NCBI GenBank assembly: GCA_023052935.1
Contig: CM041292.1
Location: forward strand, 108,865,906-108,929,905
Length of the DNA stretch: 64,000 nucleotides
Origin: Piezodorus guildinii
Taxonomy: Eukaryota > Arthropoda > Insecta > Hemiptera > Pentatomidae
Reading direction: 5' to 3'
Shown here one piece after another: positions 21,061-32,235 of the stretch (positions are counted from its first letter, which is position 1; every line of letters begins with the position of its first letter). Under the pieces are notes generated by a model. The model had not been told where the DNA came from. It did not search any database and was given only the letters and a program-made list of their open reading frames with translations. Made by a program: the position numbers and the translations under genes.

Positions 21061-21304
21061 CTCTTCATTGACCTCAGAGCCTCAGAGATATATGGATAAT
21101 TATTTTTTTCTTTTATTGATTTATGGATACGTTTAATTTTTCTTTCTTTCTGTGTTTGTACATTCTTCTCGTTTCTCCTATTTATTTATCATATAATCTT
21201 GGCTTTCCATATCTTCAATGTATTGTTTCATAACTAAAACGTGAGAAATAAAGGACTTGACCAAAAATGTTTTCTATACTGTATTTGTTATAGATACATT
21301 CTAA

Positions 21305-22192
21305 ATTAAATTCCACTCATAAGTGGAGTTTAATCCACCAAACCATCCCAAAACCAATGTCATCCTTCTTACTGAACGTCGGCCTATAATAGACAGATAT
21401 GTAAAAGTTGATGGTAACTCCTTACCTTGGGCTCAATCTGTTACTTACTTAAGTTTCGTACTACTAGATTCAAATTTAAATTTTCCAAACCACATTAACA
21501 TGCAGATTCATAAAGATATTGGGGTCATGCTAAAGTTATTTCCATTACTTTGTACATACTCAAAACTTAATATAATAGAAATTAATTTATTATTATTATA
21601 TCAGACCTATTATATGTTATGCTTGTCCCGTATGGTCAAACACAGGCAAAACAAACTATAAAAAAATTGCAAATATTGCAGAATAAATGCTTGAGGCTAG
21701 GCGGTGGCTGGCTATCCGAGGTGGACATTGATCTCATGCATTACTGTTTGAATGTGCCTAGCAGATCAACTTTCATTTACAAGTTAACTGCAGATTTTCT
21801 CAAAACTTGTGAAAACAATGATCATGACATATTAGGGACATTGTAAATTATTTCAAAGCTAATTTAACGTATACAATTTATAAGCATAAGAGGCTAAAAC
21901 ATATTGTTCTATAGTTATTATGATTTATTTTTTTACTTTGTATTTTATTTATTATTTTTCTATTTAATTATTTGTTTATATCTTTTTGTCTATGCATGTC
22001 TCTTTAGAGGTCTTTTTTGTTAATTTTTTTCTTTATTATTTTTCTTATTTGTTAAATTATAACTTAGAATTCTAATAATTGCTTACATGTTGAGTGTAAA
22101 AAAGCCCACCCGGCTTGAATCACCATTATATCTTGTGTAACTTTAAGTTTTATGATACTTTAATCGACAATAAAATACTTATCTTATCTATG
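21305..22192 (+). mobile_element. Jockey-type LINE, 3' fragment (second subfamily)
   Basis: A broken frame carries Jockey C-terminal blocks (NHINMQIHKDIGVMLKLFPL, KKLQILQNKCLRLGGGW, FIYKLTADFLKTCEN) in two frames that overlap near 21620-21660. The RT core is missing. The 3' UTR contains AAAGCCCACCCGGCTTGAAT and ends ACAATAAAATACTTATC near 22190. Its 3' UTR differs from that of the Jockey copies at 0.3, 31.6 and 35.6 kb, so it is a separate subfamily. Confidence 0.75.
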
Positions 22193-22874
22193 AGAGCTCA
22201 GAAATAGTTGTAAGTTCAAGGATAATATTTTCTGTGATGATGCTTTGATTTTTTTTTTCATCTTATTTTCTTTTCTTCTCACCATCTTTATTAGAATAGA
22301 CATATTTATACAGATGACAATTATAATACCCAAATATTAGCTAATTGCTTAGGTGTATATAAATTTTAAGCACATTTAAAATAAAAATAAATCAAATATT
22401 AATTTTGAGGGAGTGGTGTTGTGAAATGGATCGCGCACATCTAAGAATCTCTGCATCTTCATTTTTTTTTAAAGACGATAATTTATTGAACTCTCCTGGC
22501 GAGGCAGTTCTTTGAAGGGCAGGCTTCCATATTCTTCAAGCAACGCCTGTTTTATTAAAAGAAGAGGGTTTCTTTCTCGACCTTCCTTGATATATGATTT
22601 ACATGCTTACCGCTCGTCCCCTGGAAACTATCTTTCTTTTCTGGGGCTGTTAACGTTCTTTCGAGTGTATAATCAACCTTTTTTTTTTTTTTTTTTTTTG
22701 CTGGCTTGGTTTAGTGACCTCCAATGGGAGTCAACCAATTTATTATATTGCGTCGAAGAGGTATCGCATGTTTTTATATTTTCGCTCATCACAGCATATA
22801 ATTAAACGAAAACCGCATTGCCATGAAAAATGATTGACAATAAATAAACATAGACTCCCAGAAAGGAAACCTAT
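22193..22874. other. AT-rich sequence, no gene accepted
   Basis: Holds a 97-codon frame at 22512-22805 that crosses a T-run and matches nothing. Confidence 0.3.
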
Positions 22875-23738
22875 TTTACTTTCACTTACCTATATATGAA
22901 ATTAATATAATAATATAATATTATCATTCCAAAGGGACGGAAAGTACTTTAATAGCTATAGGATGGGATTTTAGAATAGTTTATTTTAAATTAGGAGATA
23001 ATGAGGGGGAAGAGAAATCTAGTTTATAGAGGTACTTGTTTGTGTCTCTTACGAAACTGAAATTTCATATTTAAGACAACTATACGCCTGAGAAGTTACA
23101 GCAACGTTTTCAGTTAAATCGGCTGAACGGAAGTGCTATTTTACACCATGCGTTTTGTAACTATTTACGATGTCCTCATAAACTGCTGATTTATCGATGT
23201 AAAACTAAATGGGCTTTAATATCATGTATGTTTTTATTGTGATTGAAATAGTTTGACAGGGCTCAAAAGCCGAAATTTAAAATTTTCTTCCTCTAAAGTA
23301 CCTTTAATTTTGTACATTTTATAAAATTAACCATATCATCTGATTAGCATTTATAAAAAACAGCTAAATATAGAAGTTGAACTTATTTGATAAATAACCA
23401 AAGGAGAAAACTATTTTTGTACGCATATTACGTGCTTTTGAAAATAAAAACCAGTTATACAGATGTATAATATATCGTTGGAAAGCTAACGATCTTGGAA
23501 AAAAAATTTTATACGCAAAATTGTAAAACGTAATGGAGAGTGATTAAAAGCCGATAAAACAAACTGATTGTCGTTTGATATAACACATCACATAATACAT
23601 AAAAAACACATTTTTCTATTGGAAACCCGATTTCATTATTTCTTTAACAATTTATTTTCACCTCTAAAAGTATTTAAAAATTCTTAAATTGATTTTAACA
23701 ACGGGGTAAGTAAAAGTAGTGTGTTGCGCGCACTAGAT
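22875..23738 (+). repeat. Family A repeat, near full-length copy
   Basis: About 860 bp, uninterrupted, and the best model of the family here. The left edge has ACTTTCACTTACCTATATAT; the right edge has GGGGTAAGTAAAAGTAG followed by GTGTTGCGCGCACTAGATTT. The opposed ACTTTCACTTACC and GGTAAGT(G/A)AAAGT motifs suggest inverted termini. Interior blocks match the split copy at 10.0-13.1 kb. No coding frame. Confidence 0.75.
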
Positions 23739-24764
23739 TTTATCAATTGTATTCTGTCAGATCATGATATGGTGGAATGCTTTCGATTCGCATTTCCTAT
23801 ATTGTTAAATTACATTCACTTACTTATTAATGAACATGAAATATGTAATAAAATATAATATTGCAAGTGTGAATATTTTTTAATTCAAGTTTTTAATATA
23901 AATGCATGTTTTAGGGCTCAGCGCTCACTATTTTACTACAATAAACCTAGGTATTTAGTTACGAGTTACATCCACTCTGTCCAACGAATCGAAAACATTA
24001 ACACTTAGCTTAATCCATTTATTTCTAATAGCTCAAAGTTATGGGTCGCAAATAAAAAAAAACTCAATAATTAAAAGTTTTCCAAATGGAGTAACTTTTA
24101 AAAAATAACTTTAATTTATAAAAAATACATTAAGCAATGCATTCAGATACGTGATAATTGTTTAATTGGTAGACCAGAGTGTGATGAACTAAATACCTCT
24201 TTTTTTGAAAAGTTAATTGATATCCTTTTTCCCTTATCCTTATTATTGCACATGTTCAAAAACGTATTTTTGTCACATAATTGTATTTTTTTTCAAAACT
24301 TCTAATTAATCACAAAGTTGAAGTTTATACTGAAGTTTGGTGACATAAACATGTATTAAGTTTGCAATTTTAAGATTTTTAACTGGTCTCTCAACATAAA
24401 GAATGCAGGCCAAAGAACGTGTTACGTGGAAAAAAAAATTATTAATCTAAGTTAAATAATAATTAAGTTTTTTTATTGCCTCGAAGAGGGTTACAAAAAT
24501 TATAAAAATGTTTAAAAAAACAAAAAGCAGATGTTGATAGACTTTTGTTTTTCGAGAGAAGGTGATTGTTGTTTTTTTTTTTTTGTTTTTTTTTAATCAT
24601 TTATTTTGTGTTACTGTTAGAAATAAAGCTTTGTATTTTTTTTTTGTGTTTAAATAATTTGTTCTGGAATATTTTCTATTTAATATTAACCTTAAAAAGG
24701 TAACCTTGTAAAACCCTTGTCGAGTCAATAGTAATAAGCTAAAAAGGTATTATGGTGACGTCAT
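23739..24764. other. AT-rich intergenic sequence
   Basis: Several T runs (24570-24645); no gene seen. Confidence 0.3.
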
Positions 24765-24835
24765 TTGATTCCATAGCTCATGGGATAGATAGGGGTTTTC
24801 AGACTGTGAGGTAACGAGTTCGTATCCACCGATCA
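24765..24835 (+). repeat. tRNA-like sequence (possible SINE head, S3)
   Basis: A-box-like TAGCTCATGGG and B-box-like GAGTTCGTATCC about 40 bp apart, in a tRNA-like layout but without a full cloverleaf. Probably the head of a SINE or a tRNA relic. Confidence 0.4.
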
Positions 24836-25315
24836 TTTATAATTTGTTTTTGGTTTGTAAATTATATTTTAATTTTTTATTTATTTTAAGTAGGGTTTCG
24901 CTATTTACCTTCTTTTTTTTTATTATTAACAAATAGCGTGGCGCTCGAATAAATTTATTGTGGAACCCGCCCGTCTCCACTTAGAATCTGGGGCATAGTT
25001 ACGGTTAGGCAATTCTGTTTAAAAAAAAAATTTAAATTAATTCGTTTTGCAAATTTTAACCGTAACAAACGAATGAAATAAATAAAAAAATCCAATCTTC
25101 AAAATTTCGTATTTTCTGAAGTTTAAGGTTTTTACTATTAATAGTCTGTTGAAAGTAACTGTACTGTATAGTGTATCATCATAAAAATATCGTGCTGTAG
25201 AAATTACTCATTTGCTAAAATTATTTTAAGAAATTGTTTTTTCTCTAATTTTTAACTAATCAAATTTCAAATATAAAAAAAGGCTGTCAGCTAAGTGATA
25301 ATGGTTTTAATTTGT
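24836..25315. other. AT-rich sequence
   Basis: No gene seen. A GC-richer patch (GGAACCCGCCCGTCTCCACT near 24962) may be part of the S3 body. Confidence 0.3.
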
Positions 25316-25317
25316 AG

Positions 25318-25388
25318 GGATGCGTAAAAACTATTTATTCAACAAACGTTTCGCCCTGTGTGGGTCTTATTCTTCATCAGGGCTTAAA
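25318..25388 (-). ncRNA. Hammerhead-ribozyme-like motif (Penelope-type repeat fragment)
   Basis: On the minus strand CTGATGA (25374-25380) is followed, after a segment with a possible CCC/GGG stem II, by GAAAC (25348-25352), then GTTT and GTT, which could form the minimal stem III and GUH cleavage site of a type I hammerhead. The first stem I pair fits (C/G) but the rest is weak. Such motifs are known in Penelope-like retroelements. Activity is untested and stem II closes on a mismatch. Confidence 0.4.
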
Positions 25389-25437
25389 GGTGTAACCTCC
25401 AAAAGACCACAGAACTATTCTATAATCATTTGTGACT

Positions 25438-25440
<3 letters not shown>

Positions 25441-25471
<31 letters not shown>
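25441..25471. repeat. AT microsatellite
   Basis: About 15 AT units. Confidence 0.95.
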
Positions 25472-25472
<1 letters not shown>

Positions 25473-25474
25473 GA

Positions 25475-25570
25475 ACGTAGTATAGTAGTGAAGATAGAGC
25501 AATAGTCCGCTGCGGGGCGATCCTAGGGTATGGAGACCCTCCTGGAACAGGTCCAGCATGATGGTCTAAT
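25475..25570 (+). mobile_element. S1 SINE body fragment
   Basis: CGATCCTAGGGTATGGAGAC followed by CCTCCTGGAACAGG matches the body of the S1 SINE at 59107-59345. The tRNA-like head is missing or unrecognisable. Confidence 0.5.
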
Positions 25571-26505
25571 CATCTCATTGCACAACCGTTGGCCTCGAAA
25601 CAGCGAGAATCTTCATATATACTGAGCCCAAAACTCTTCATGGATATTAGAGGTACAGGGGAGAGGGTTTTATATATATATTTTAAATTTTAAGTTATAC
25701 ATATTTTCAGCCTAAATGCTATTTTTTACATGCGTTCCTTACACGTACGGCGATACTTTAGAATATAATTTATCAATCTACATAATTATTTTTTGAAGAA
25801 ATAGACATTTGTTATTTTGAATTTATTTTACTTGCAATACGTTTTAACCTTTTTGAGCCTAAAAAAAACATGAAAAATATTGAAGATACAAAACTAGATT
25901 GTTAAATGTTTGAGGATGTCCGACAAAAGGTCGGCAGGGAAAGAGATATCGATCCTTCAGGAATGAGTCGCTAATTTCCCTAAAACCCTCTCCTTCCCAA
26001 CGGAGGCTTATAGCACATTCAGCAATTAATTTTATTTCGGATATTTTAATTATAAATGAACTATAAGCATGAACTTTTTAAGAAATCTTAAATAAGAATT
26101 AAAGAAATACAAATTATGCAAAGAATAAGGAATTGCATAAGCTTAGTGCCTGATGTAGTGCAAAATTCTCGATTATTTTCAACTATTCAGTTTTCACGAA
26201 CTTTTTTAATTTTCATTGTTTCGACAATTTCATTGTTTTTGTATTCACGTTCTTATGATATATCATTAATAAATTAAATTATAAGGTCTAAAATGTGGAT
26301 TTGAAATTCTAAATTTATCGTTAGTATGGAATAAAAGTTGGTAAAAATTTTGAAGCAGTAGATCTGAAAATCAGTTATCGTTCGACTAAAAGTAATTATT
26401 CTTTCAAGTCTTGCACAGCAGTGCATATATTGCTCAATTATCATATTTATGAATTGAAAAAAACACTTAAATACTTAAATGTAATTTAAACTAATTACTT
26501 AAAAG
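25571..26505. other. AT-rich intergenic sequence
   Basis: No gene seen. Confidence 0.3.

Positions 26506-26506
<1 letters not shown>

Positions 26507-26567
<61 letters not shown>
26507..26567. repeat. AT microsatellite
   Basis: About 30 uninterrupted AT units. Confidence 0.95.
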
Positions 26568-26570
<3 letters not shown>

Positions 26571-26678
26571 AATGTGAAGATACTGAGGGATGGAAATTCT
26601 TTATTAGATAACTATTCTATTAATTAAATAAATGTTAATAAGCCTTTGTCTGCAAAAGATCAAAAAACGTTTACCTAA

Positions 26679-26951
26679 ATCCATGGGGGCCCCCAGCGAT
26701 ACCTCGGGAAACTTCCTAGACACCAGGACAAAGGACCCTCGGCTACTTTCTACCCCGGGCTAGTTTCCACATCAGCCCCGCCCGAGGTGACAACGATGAG
26801 GAGAAGATTCGAAAAACTCAGTCAAGTTCTATCCTCAAGAAGAGGTCAGTCTTATTCGAGCCACGAGAGTGGAAGTCCAGGGAGAGATCGAGGAGATGAT
26901 CGTCGGTGTTCAGAGAGCAGCTGGAGGAGGAAGCCGAGAAGGGGTGCCTAA
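26679..26951 (+). other. GC-rich open stretch, possible exon
   Basis: A 90-codon open stretch in an island far richer in G+C and CpG than its surroundings. The internal ATG frame from 26796 gives MRRRFEKLSQVLSSRR followed by a Ser/Arg/Gly-rich tail ending WRRKPRRGA and a stop. A second frame over the first 100 bp (ATG at 26683) is also open for 26 codons. No family is recognised and no copy occurs elsewhere in the window. It may be a host exon, a gag-like relic or chance. Confidence 0.3.
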
Positions 26952-27434
26952 GACTCATACCACCTTCGCTAGCCGACTAAGTGTTTTAAAAGTATCTCTT
27001 TTTATAATATTGTATGGCAAAGGTAGTAGTGAAAATGTCCCCCAGTATTCTCAATGTATTAATATAATGGATATGTGTAAGTTAATAATTATAATAATGT
27101 ATTAATTTAATCTTGTTCACTTTAATCTTACACTACATGCTACCTATTGGATTGGTAAACACGATATCTTTGGAAAGAAAATCCAATGGTATCATTAAAT
27201 ATAGTTTATATATGGATTAAATATATCAAGTAAGCTAGTTTTTGAAGGTACCGCTGCCTTAGAAAAGCAGCCGGTCAAAAATATAGCAATATATGTATGT
27301 ATCTCTCTAGTTATATTTATATATACAATAAAAACAAGTGTGTGTTTGTACATAATTCTTAACCTATGAACAATTATATTGCTTAGAAAGGTGGCTTAGA
27401 ATGAATACCCATCTCATTCGACGATCTTCGACAC
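26952..27434. other. AT-rich sequence upstream of the LTR element
   Basis: Nothing recognised. Confidence 0.3.
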
Positions 27435-27438
27435 AGTG

Positions 27439-27589
27439 TGTGGCGTCAACACATGGGGTTTCCATGGAGACGTAACCTTCACGTGTTTTGTGTTACAAAA
27501 AATACCTGTGTGTTTAAAACAATGTAAATGTGTGTTGTAATAAAGATATAATTCATTATCAATGTTATTTATGTGGTGATACCGCCACA
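27439..27589 (+). repeat. 5' LTR
   Basis: 151 bp, TG...CA ends, with an AATAAAGATATAATTC block that could supply the poly(A) signal. Confidence 0.9.
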
Positions 27590-27670
27590 TATTGGTGACC
27601 CCGAATATCAAATTCATTTACATCAACGAATTCAAGTAAGTGACAACTTTTTTTTCGTAATACCATTAAG

Positions 27671-28390
27671 ATGCAAGAGGTTAACCGTTTATCAGTTAAA
27701 GTGCCTCCTTTCTGGCGTAATAGACCTGACTTATGGTTCAAGCAGATAGAAGCCAATTTCCAAATAGCAAACATAACGCAGGACCAAACTAAGTACAACT
27801 ATGTTATTGCTAACCTCGAAAATGATATCATGGAACAGGTTAGTGACATTATCAGTTCTCCACCAGAGACTGATAAGTTCAATGCTATCAAAAATAACCT
27901 TATAACAATTTATTCAGAAAGCGAGGGACTCAAACTACGTAGACTTTTTTATGAGATGGAGTTAGGCGATTCCAAACCTTCTCAATTACTAAGAACAATG
28001 AAAAACCTGGCAGGTAATAAAATAACAGATGAGGTTTTGAAAACGTTATGGTTACAACGCCTACCTGTTTCTTGCCAGACTGTATTAGCTGTTAGCAATG
28101 AGCCATTGACTAACTTAGGGTTAATAGCAGATAGGATAACAGAAGTCAATCCTAACCAACCCAACGAAAGGTATGGAGTTAATGCCGTTTCGAACCTTGA
28201 ATCTCTAATCAAAGATCTCTCGAAACGAATAGATAAGTTGGAAACACCCGTTTTAGAAACAAGATCTCGAACTAGAACCCGCAACGTCCCGAAAAACCCC
28301 GATTTTTGTTACTATCACAGGACATACGCTGATAAGGCTAGGAAATGTGAACAGCCTTGCAAGTACCTTCAATCAAGTTCAACAAACTAG
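27671..28390 (+). CDS. gag: Gag polyprotein of gypsy-type element
   Basis: 239 codons with a clear ATG start 80 bp downstream of the 5' LTR. The N-terminal FWRNRPDLWFKQIEANF and the following helical region are typical of arthropod gypsy Gag (capsid-like fold). The C-terminus has one Cys/His motif, CYYHRTYADKARKCEQPC. Gag would form the particle that packages the RNA. The frame is uninterrupted. It overlaps the protease frame, which lies in the -1 frame, so frameshifting may make Gag-Pol; no classical slippery heptamer is obvious. Confidence 0.9.
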   Translation: MQEVNRLSVKVPPFWRNRPDLWFKQIEANFQIANITQDQTKYNYVIANLENDIMEQVSDIISSPPETDKFNAIKNNLITIYSESEGLKLRRLFYEMELGDSKPSQLLRTMKNLAGNKITDEVLKTLWLQRLPVSCQTVLAVSNEPLTNLGLIADRITEVNPNQPNERYGVNAVSNLESLIKDLSKRIDKLETPVLETRSRTRTRNVPKNPDFCYYHRTYADKARKCEQPCKYLQSSSTN

Positions 28391-29316
28391 CTCCCCGATC
28401 ACAAGTGGCGGAATGTGCTCGGGGCACACCAAACCGCCTATTTATTGTTGATCCAAAGTCAAAAATAAAATTCCTCATTGATACTGGTGCTGACGTCTCT
28501 GTTTTACCCGCAAAATCTGCTAAAAAAAAGACAGGCCCATCAAAATATAATCTGTTTACCGCCGATGGAACACTTATACCGAACTACGGTGAAAAGTTAG
28601 TTTCGTTATTCCTGGGCCTACGCAGAAACTATCAATGGCCATTTATTTTGACCACAGTCACACATCCTATTATAGGTGCAGACTTCCTTAAATATTATAA
28701 CTTAATTGTTGATTTAAGGAACAAGCGCCTGATGAACGGCAAAATCGACAGGTGGCACCGTTCCTTAAAGACAGCGCTCAGATGTTGCAATTCTGTAAAT
28801 TGGGTTGCCACTTTACCGATTGTGTTGTTAGGGTTAAGGACTGTTGTTCCCGAAAACGGATATGCTGCAGCCGAGCTTCTCTATGGCGAGAACATTCGTC
28901 TTCCTGGAGAATTTCTAGAATCCACCAATGAAATCAGTCACGACAAATCGTCATTTATCAAGGATCTAAGGTCAACACTTCAACAGTATAGACCAACATT
29001 TGTCCAGCGTAAGGATTCTCGAAAATTCTTCATACATCAGGACCTGCCGAATGCTTCTCACGTTTTTGTCAGGGATGACACAATACGGAAACCACTTCAA
29101 CAGCCCTACCAAGGCCCTTTCGGTGTTGTCAGAAGGAATGCTAAATATTACACCATAAATCGGCATGGAAAGGAAGAAGACATATCAATTGATAGGCTGA
29201 AACCAGCATTCCTAATGCAGACTAGTTTCCTGATGACGAACTCCCTTTCTTCTCCCGAGGACGAATCAACGCCACCCGTTGCTTCTCCGACTGCATTTGC
29301 AATTTCAGGTGTCTGA
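28357..29316 (+). CDS. pol: Protease joined in frame to integrase C-terminal region (deleted Pol)
   Basis: 319 codons, open from the Gag overlap (first listed codon TTG; probably expressed by frameshift). Aspartic protease comes first, with FLIDTGADVSVLP (catalytic Asp around 28480) and the second conserved IIGADFLKYYNL. At about 28729-28745, NKRLMNG changes directly to KIDRWHRSLKTAL, the end of the integrase core. GLRTVVPENGYAAAELLYGE and a C-terminal domain with YQGPFGVVRR follow. RT, RNase H and the first two integrase acidic residues are missing, yet the frame is kept. Product activity is unlikely beyond protease. Confidence 0.85.
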   Translation: MQVPSIKFNKLAPRSQVAECARGTPNRLFIVDPKSKIKFLIDTGADVSVLPAKSAKKKTGPSKYNLFTADGTLIPNYGEKLVSLFLGLRRNYQWPFILTTVTHPIIGADFLKYYNLIVDLRNKRLMNGKIDRWHRSLKTALRCCNSVNWVATLPIVLLGLRTVVPENGYAAAELLYGENIRLPGEFLESTNEISHDKSSFIKDLRSTLQQYRPTFVQRKDSRKFFIHQDLPNASHVFVRDDTIRKPLQQPYQGPFGVVRRNAKYYTINRHGKEEDISIDRLKPAFLMQTSFLMTNSLSSPEDESTPPVASPTAFAISGV

Positions 29317-29357
29317 ATGTTCCTCTTTCAGTACGCTTTCATTAGGAGGGGGAGTAC

Positions 29358-29508
29358 TGTGGCGTCAACACATAGGGTTTCCATGGAGACGTAACCTTCA
29401 CGTGTTTTGTGTTACAAAAAATACCTGTGTGTTTAAAACAATGTAAATGTGTGTTGTAATAAAGATATAATTCATTATCAATGTTATTTATGTGGTGATA
29501 CCGCCACA
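29358..29508 (+). repeat. 3' LTR
   Basis: 151 bp, one visible substitution relative to the 5' LTR. Confidence 0.9.
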
Positions 29509-29512
29509 AGTG

Positions 29513-30224
29513 CATAAACTGTATCAACAGATATAAAATGTATTTCATATTAATTTATTTAGAGACGGTTTTTAACTAAATATTCATTAATAATTTTGTT
29601 TTTATGATGAATATGCAATACGAGTATATATTTGGTTTGGTGAGTAGTCTACTGTAATAATTTTAAGTACTTCTGAATAATATCAATATATGATTTTATT
29701 CTCCTATATCTCAGAAATAAATTATTAACCAAGAATATATACTATTTATACCAGTTCCACTTAAAAATTATTATGGTTATAATTGTGACGTCGGAAGTAA
29801 TAGCGCAAATTTAATGTTTGATCACTAACAAAAGTGATACTGTTGTTTTTGCTAAACCCATAGCCATTCGTTTTAGGCAACTAATTTTAGAAATAATGTA
29901 TTATAATCCAAATACAAGTATTACAAAGAAAAAGAACGATTGTGCAATAAATTGGGGTCAAGTTTATTACCCGCGGAAGTTTCCGATCAATGGATAGGAT
30001 AGGTTTTAAACTTGATAGATGGGCTCTATTAGGAAAATAGCTCCTCTCTCAGACAAATATATTGTCCTCCCACCATAGTCTACGAGCTTCATTTCAAATT
30101 GTTTCGGCATCGTAGGGGGATAAAAAGTCATCAAGAAGGTACTAATCTATGATTCCTAGATAGGACATGTGGAAGAAATGGAAATTATGTTTTAATAAAT
30201 CAAAATATTAATTAATTTATAAAC
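29513..30224. other. AT-rich intergenic sequence
   Basis: No gene seen. Confidence 0.3.
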
Positions 30225-30292
30225 CCGCAAGTGGTTCTAGGATTTTTTAATGGGAGGAAAAAATCCTTAGTTATGCCGTAACCATGTCACCA
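30225..30292 (+). mobile_element. S2 SINE fragment
   Basis: AAACCCGCAAGTGGTTCTAG and AAAAATCCTTAGTTATGCCG match the S2 copy at 2515-2790, in the opposite orientation. Truncated on both sides. Confidence 0.6.
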
Positions 30293-30570
30293 TTAAAATC
30301 ATCCATATAGACCTTGAATATCCCATTAGTTGCAGACTTTAATACCTCCTTTAATTTCAAACTGCCAGTCTAATCAAACCCACTTGCTCGTAACCTCTCA
30401 TCTGCATCTATTCTGATAACCCACCGAGGCGACTGAAAAGACGATGGCCCCGTGACCTACTGACTGCTAAGACTGTGTAGTTTTTCCACCAGCCCAATAT
30501 CATATTTAAAATTTTACTTGTATTTTTATACTCAGTTGTGAAAATCAGTAAAAAATATATTTTTTTAAAA
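30293..30570 (+). mobile_element. Jockey-like 3' fragment
   Basis: Degenerate C-terminal Jockey ORF2 (similarity to the NIPLVADL and PPRRLKR...WPRDLL end, here CACCGAGGCGACTGAAAAGA then CGATGGCCCCGTGACC) followed by a short A-rich 3' UTR. Confidence 0.65.
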
Positions 30571-31575
30571 TTCTTATGAATTTCTTAACGTTCATCTTTT
30601 ATTTTAGCAACAAAAATTTCAATACATTGATATTTCTGATCAAGTAATTTTCGAGAACCTTTTAGAATACATGTAATGTAATTTCCGTTCTGGGAAATGT
30701 AAAAAAAAAAAAAAAAAAAAAAATTGAACTTAGGACAAAGCAGAATTATTTTTCTTGTCGAGCAACTAAAATGTAAATAATTTTTTTCTGCAGAGGATTG
30801 ATTAAACAGTGATTGAATATATGAATTGACATTGAAATGGATGGAAAACGAAAGTTTGGAAAGGGCTGTAAATTTGAGTTGGGGTTGTCCTCTGGAAGGG
30901 ACTTGTAGTGGCTACGAGTTGGCAACATCTATCCAAGCATTTGTTTTGCAGATTAGTTCCTACCAATTTTCAACCTCGTTCAACTCTTTTCAGGCCGCTT
31001 GTGGGATTCTCGACTTTCAGCTTCATAAATAATTGTCAACGATGCTAGCATTTTCAAACAGAAGTAAGCTTGATATCTAAAATACTTTATTAAGGAATAA
31101 TTACTCTCTTAGAGAAAATCACCCACGTTGAATAGACAAAACGGATAAAAAAATCTGGCCGAATTGAACTGAAATTTACAAAAAAATTGAAAAATAAATG
31201 AAAATTATGTTAACTGTACATAATAAATAAACCTATGATATGATTTATACAGTTTCCCGCTGACACACAATTTAGACAATGTTAAATTCGGATATCCCCG
31301 AATCTATACCCGAGAGGTTTAAATAAAATCATCAAACGGAAGAGGTCTAAACCATTGTTTTAAACTAGTAGAACTTATCGAGGAATCCAACTCGAACTCT
31401 TTATTTTTTTTTGGAGATAAAGTAATATTGGTCTAAAATCTACATAAAAGAGATTTTACGGATTATCTTGAAACTTCTATAAAGATATCATGGTGTTATT
31501 AATTGTTTTACAAATTTCGCTTCAGGTTGGATCAAATCTCTAGGTCAAGATTATTTAAAAATTTTTTTTTTCTAA
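30571..31575. other. Unique sequence, no gene accepted
   Basis: A long A-run lies at about 30700-30723. A 68-codon frame at 30826-31032 has ordinary composition but no recognisable similarity. Confidence 0.3.
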
Positions 31576-32235
31576 TATTTTAAAATCCCAACAAATTATC
31601 TTTACCCTTCGTCGTAAACCTATGTCATCCTGCCCTACAGTGTCCTTTAATGATTTTCCGCTTGTCCCAGTTGAACAGATCCGCTATTTAGGAATCCTGC
31701 TTGACAAACGCCTTACGTGGGATCCGCATAAAAAACTGTAAAGACAAGAAATTTACTAGACTGACGCTCTAACCTTCCATTTAACTACAAAAGGCTCATT
31801 TACATGACAATCATAAGGCCTATCTGGACTTACGGTGTTGAGCTTCGGGACTCTACTAAATCATCTAATTCTTCCCTTATACAATCCAAAATCCTTCGTA
31901 AAATCCTCAACGCTCCTTACTTTGTCACGAATAAAATCATTTATAAAGACCTTCATGTTCCATATATTGCTGATTTGGCCAGGTATCATTCCTACCACGA
32001 CGAACTCCATTCCCACTCTAATCCACTAGTTTTAATCTTTGCTTCATCTTAAACTCCTGATAATCCACTGAGGCATCTGAAAATAAGTTAGCCTCGAGAC
32101 CTTCTTGTTTAGATTGACTACTAGAGTGCTGCCAATAGGCATTTTATTTTCATGTAACTATCATTTAGCAGTATATTTACTTGTGTTATAATATACAGTA
32201 AACTTCAACAAAAGTAATATTTAAAAAAAAATTAC
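31576..32235 (+). mobile_element. Jockey-like 3' fragment
   Basis: Broken ORF2 C-terminus with RRKPMSSCPTVSFN and IRYLGILLDKRLTWDPH (31610-31730), then, after a gap and frame change, IRPIWTYGVEL, NAPYFVTN and SHSNPLV (31804-32050). A 3' UTR ends in an A-run near 32230. Starts inside RT downstream of the catalytic box. Confidence 0.75.

Larger units (their letters stand above)
27439..29508 (+). mobile_element. Ty3/gypsy-type LTR retrotransposon, internally deleted
   Basis: A 2070-bp element with 151-bp LTRs (27439-27589 and 29358-29508) that start TGTGG and end CCACA and differ at one visible position (ACATGGGG versus ACATAGGG). Flanked by a 4-bp duplication AGTG (27435-27438, 29509-29512). 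A TTGGTGACCCCGA stretch just after the 5' LTR is in the primer-binding-site position, and purine-rich AGGAGGGGGAG lies before the 3' LTR. Gag, protease and a C-terminal integrase piece remain; RT, RNase H and most of integrase are gone. It is structurally complete for packaging but must borrow enzymes. Confidence 0.9.

Noticed and set aside
22512..22805. 97-codon ORF
   Set aside because: Runs through a poly-T tract (poly-Phe) and resembles nothing.
25659..25992. Short inverted repeat GGAGAGGGTTTTA as ends of a small transposon
   Set aside because: Only about 13 bp, no target duplication, and no other copy in the window.
30826..31032. 68-codon ORF as a small gene
   Set aside because: No recognisable domain, start context or repeat of the frame; chance is sufficient.
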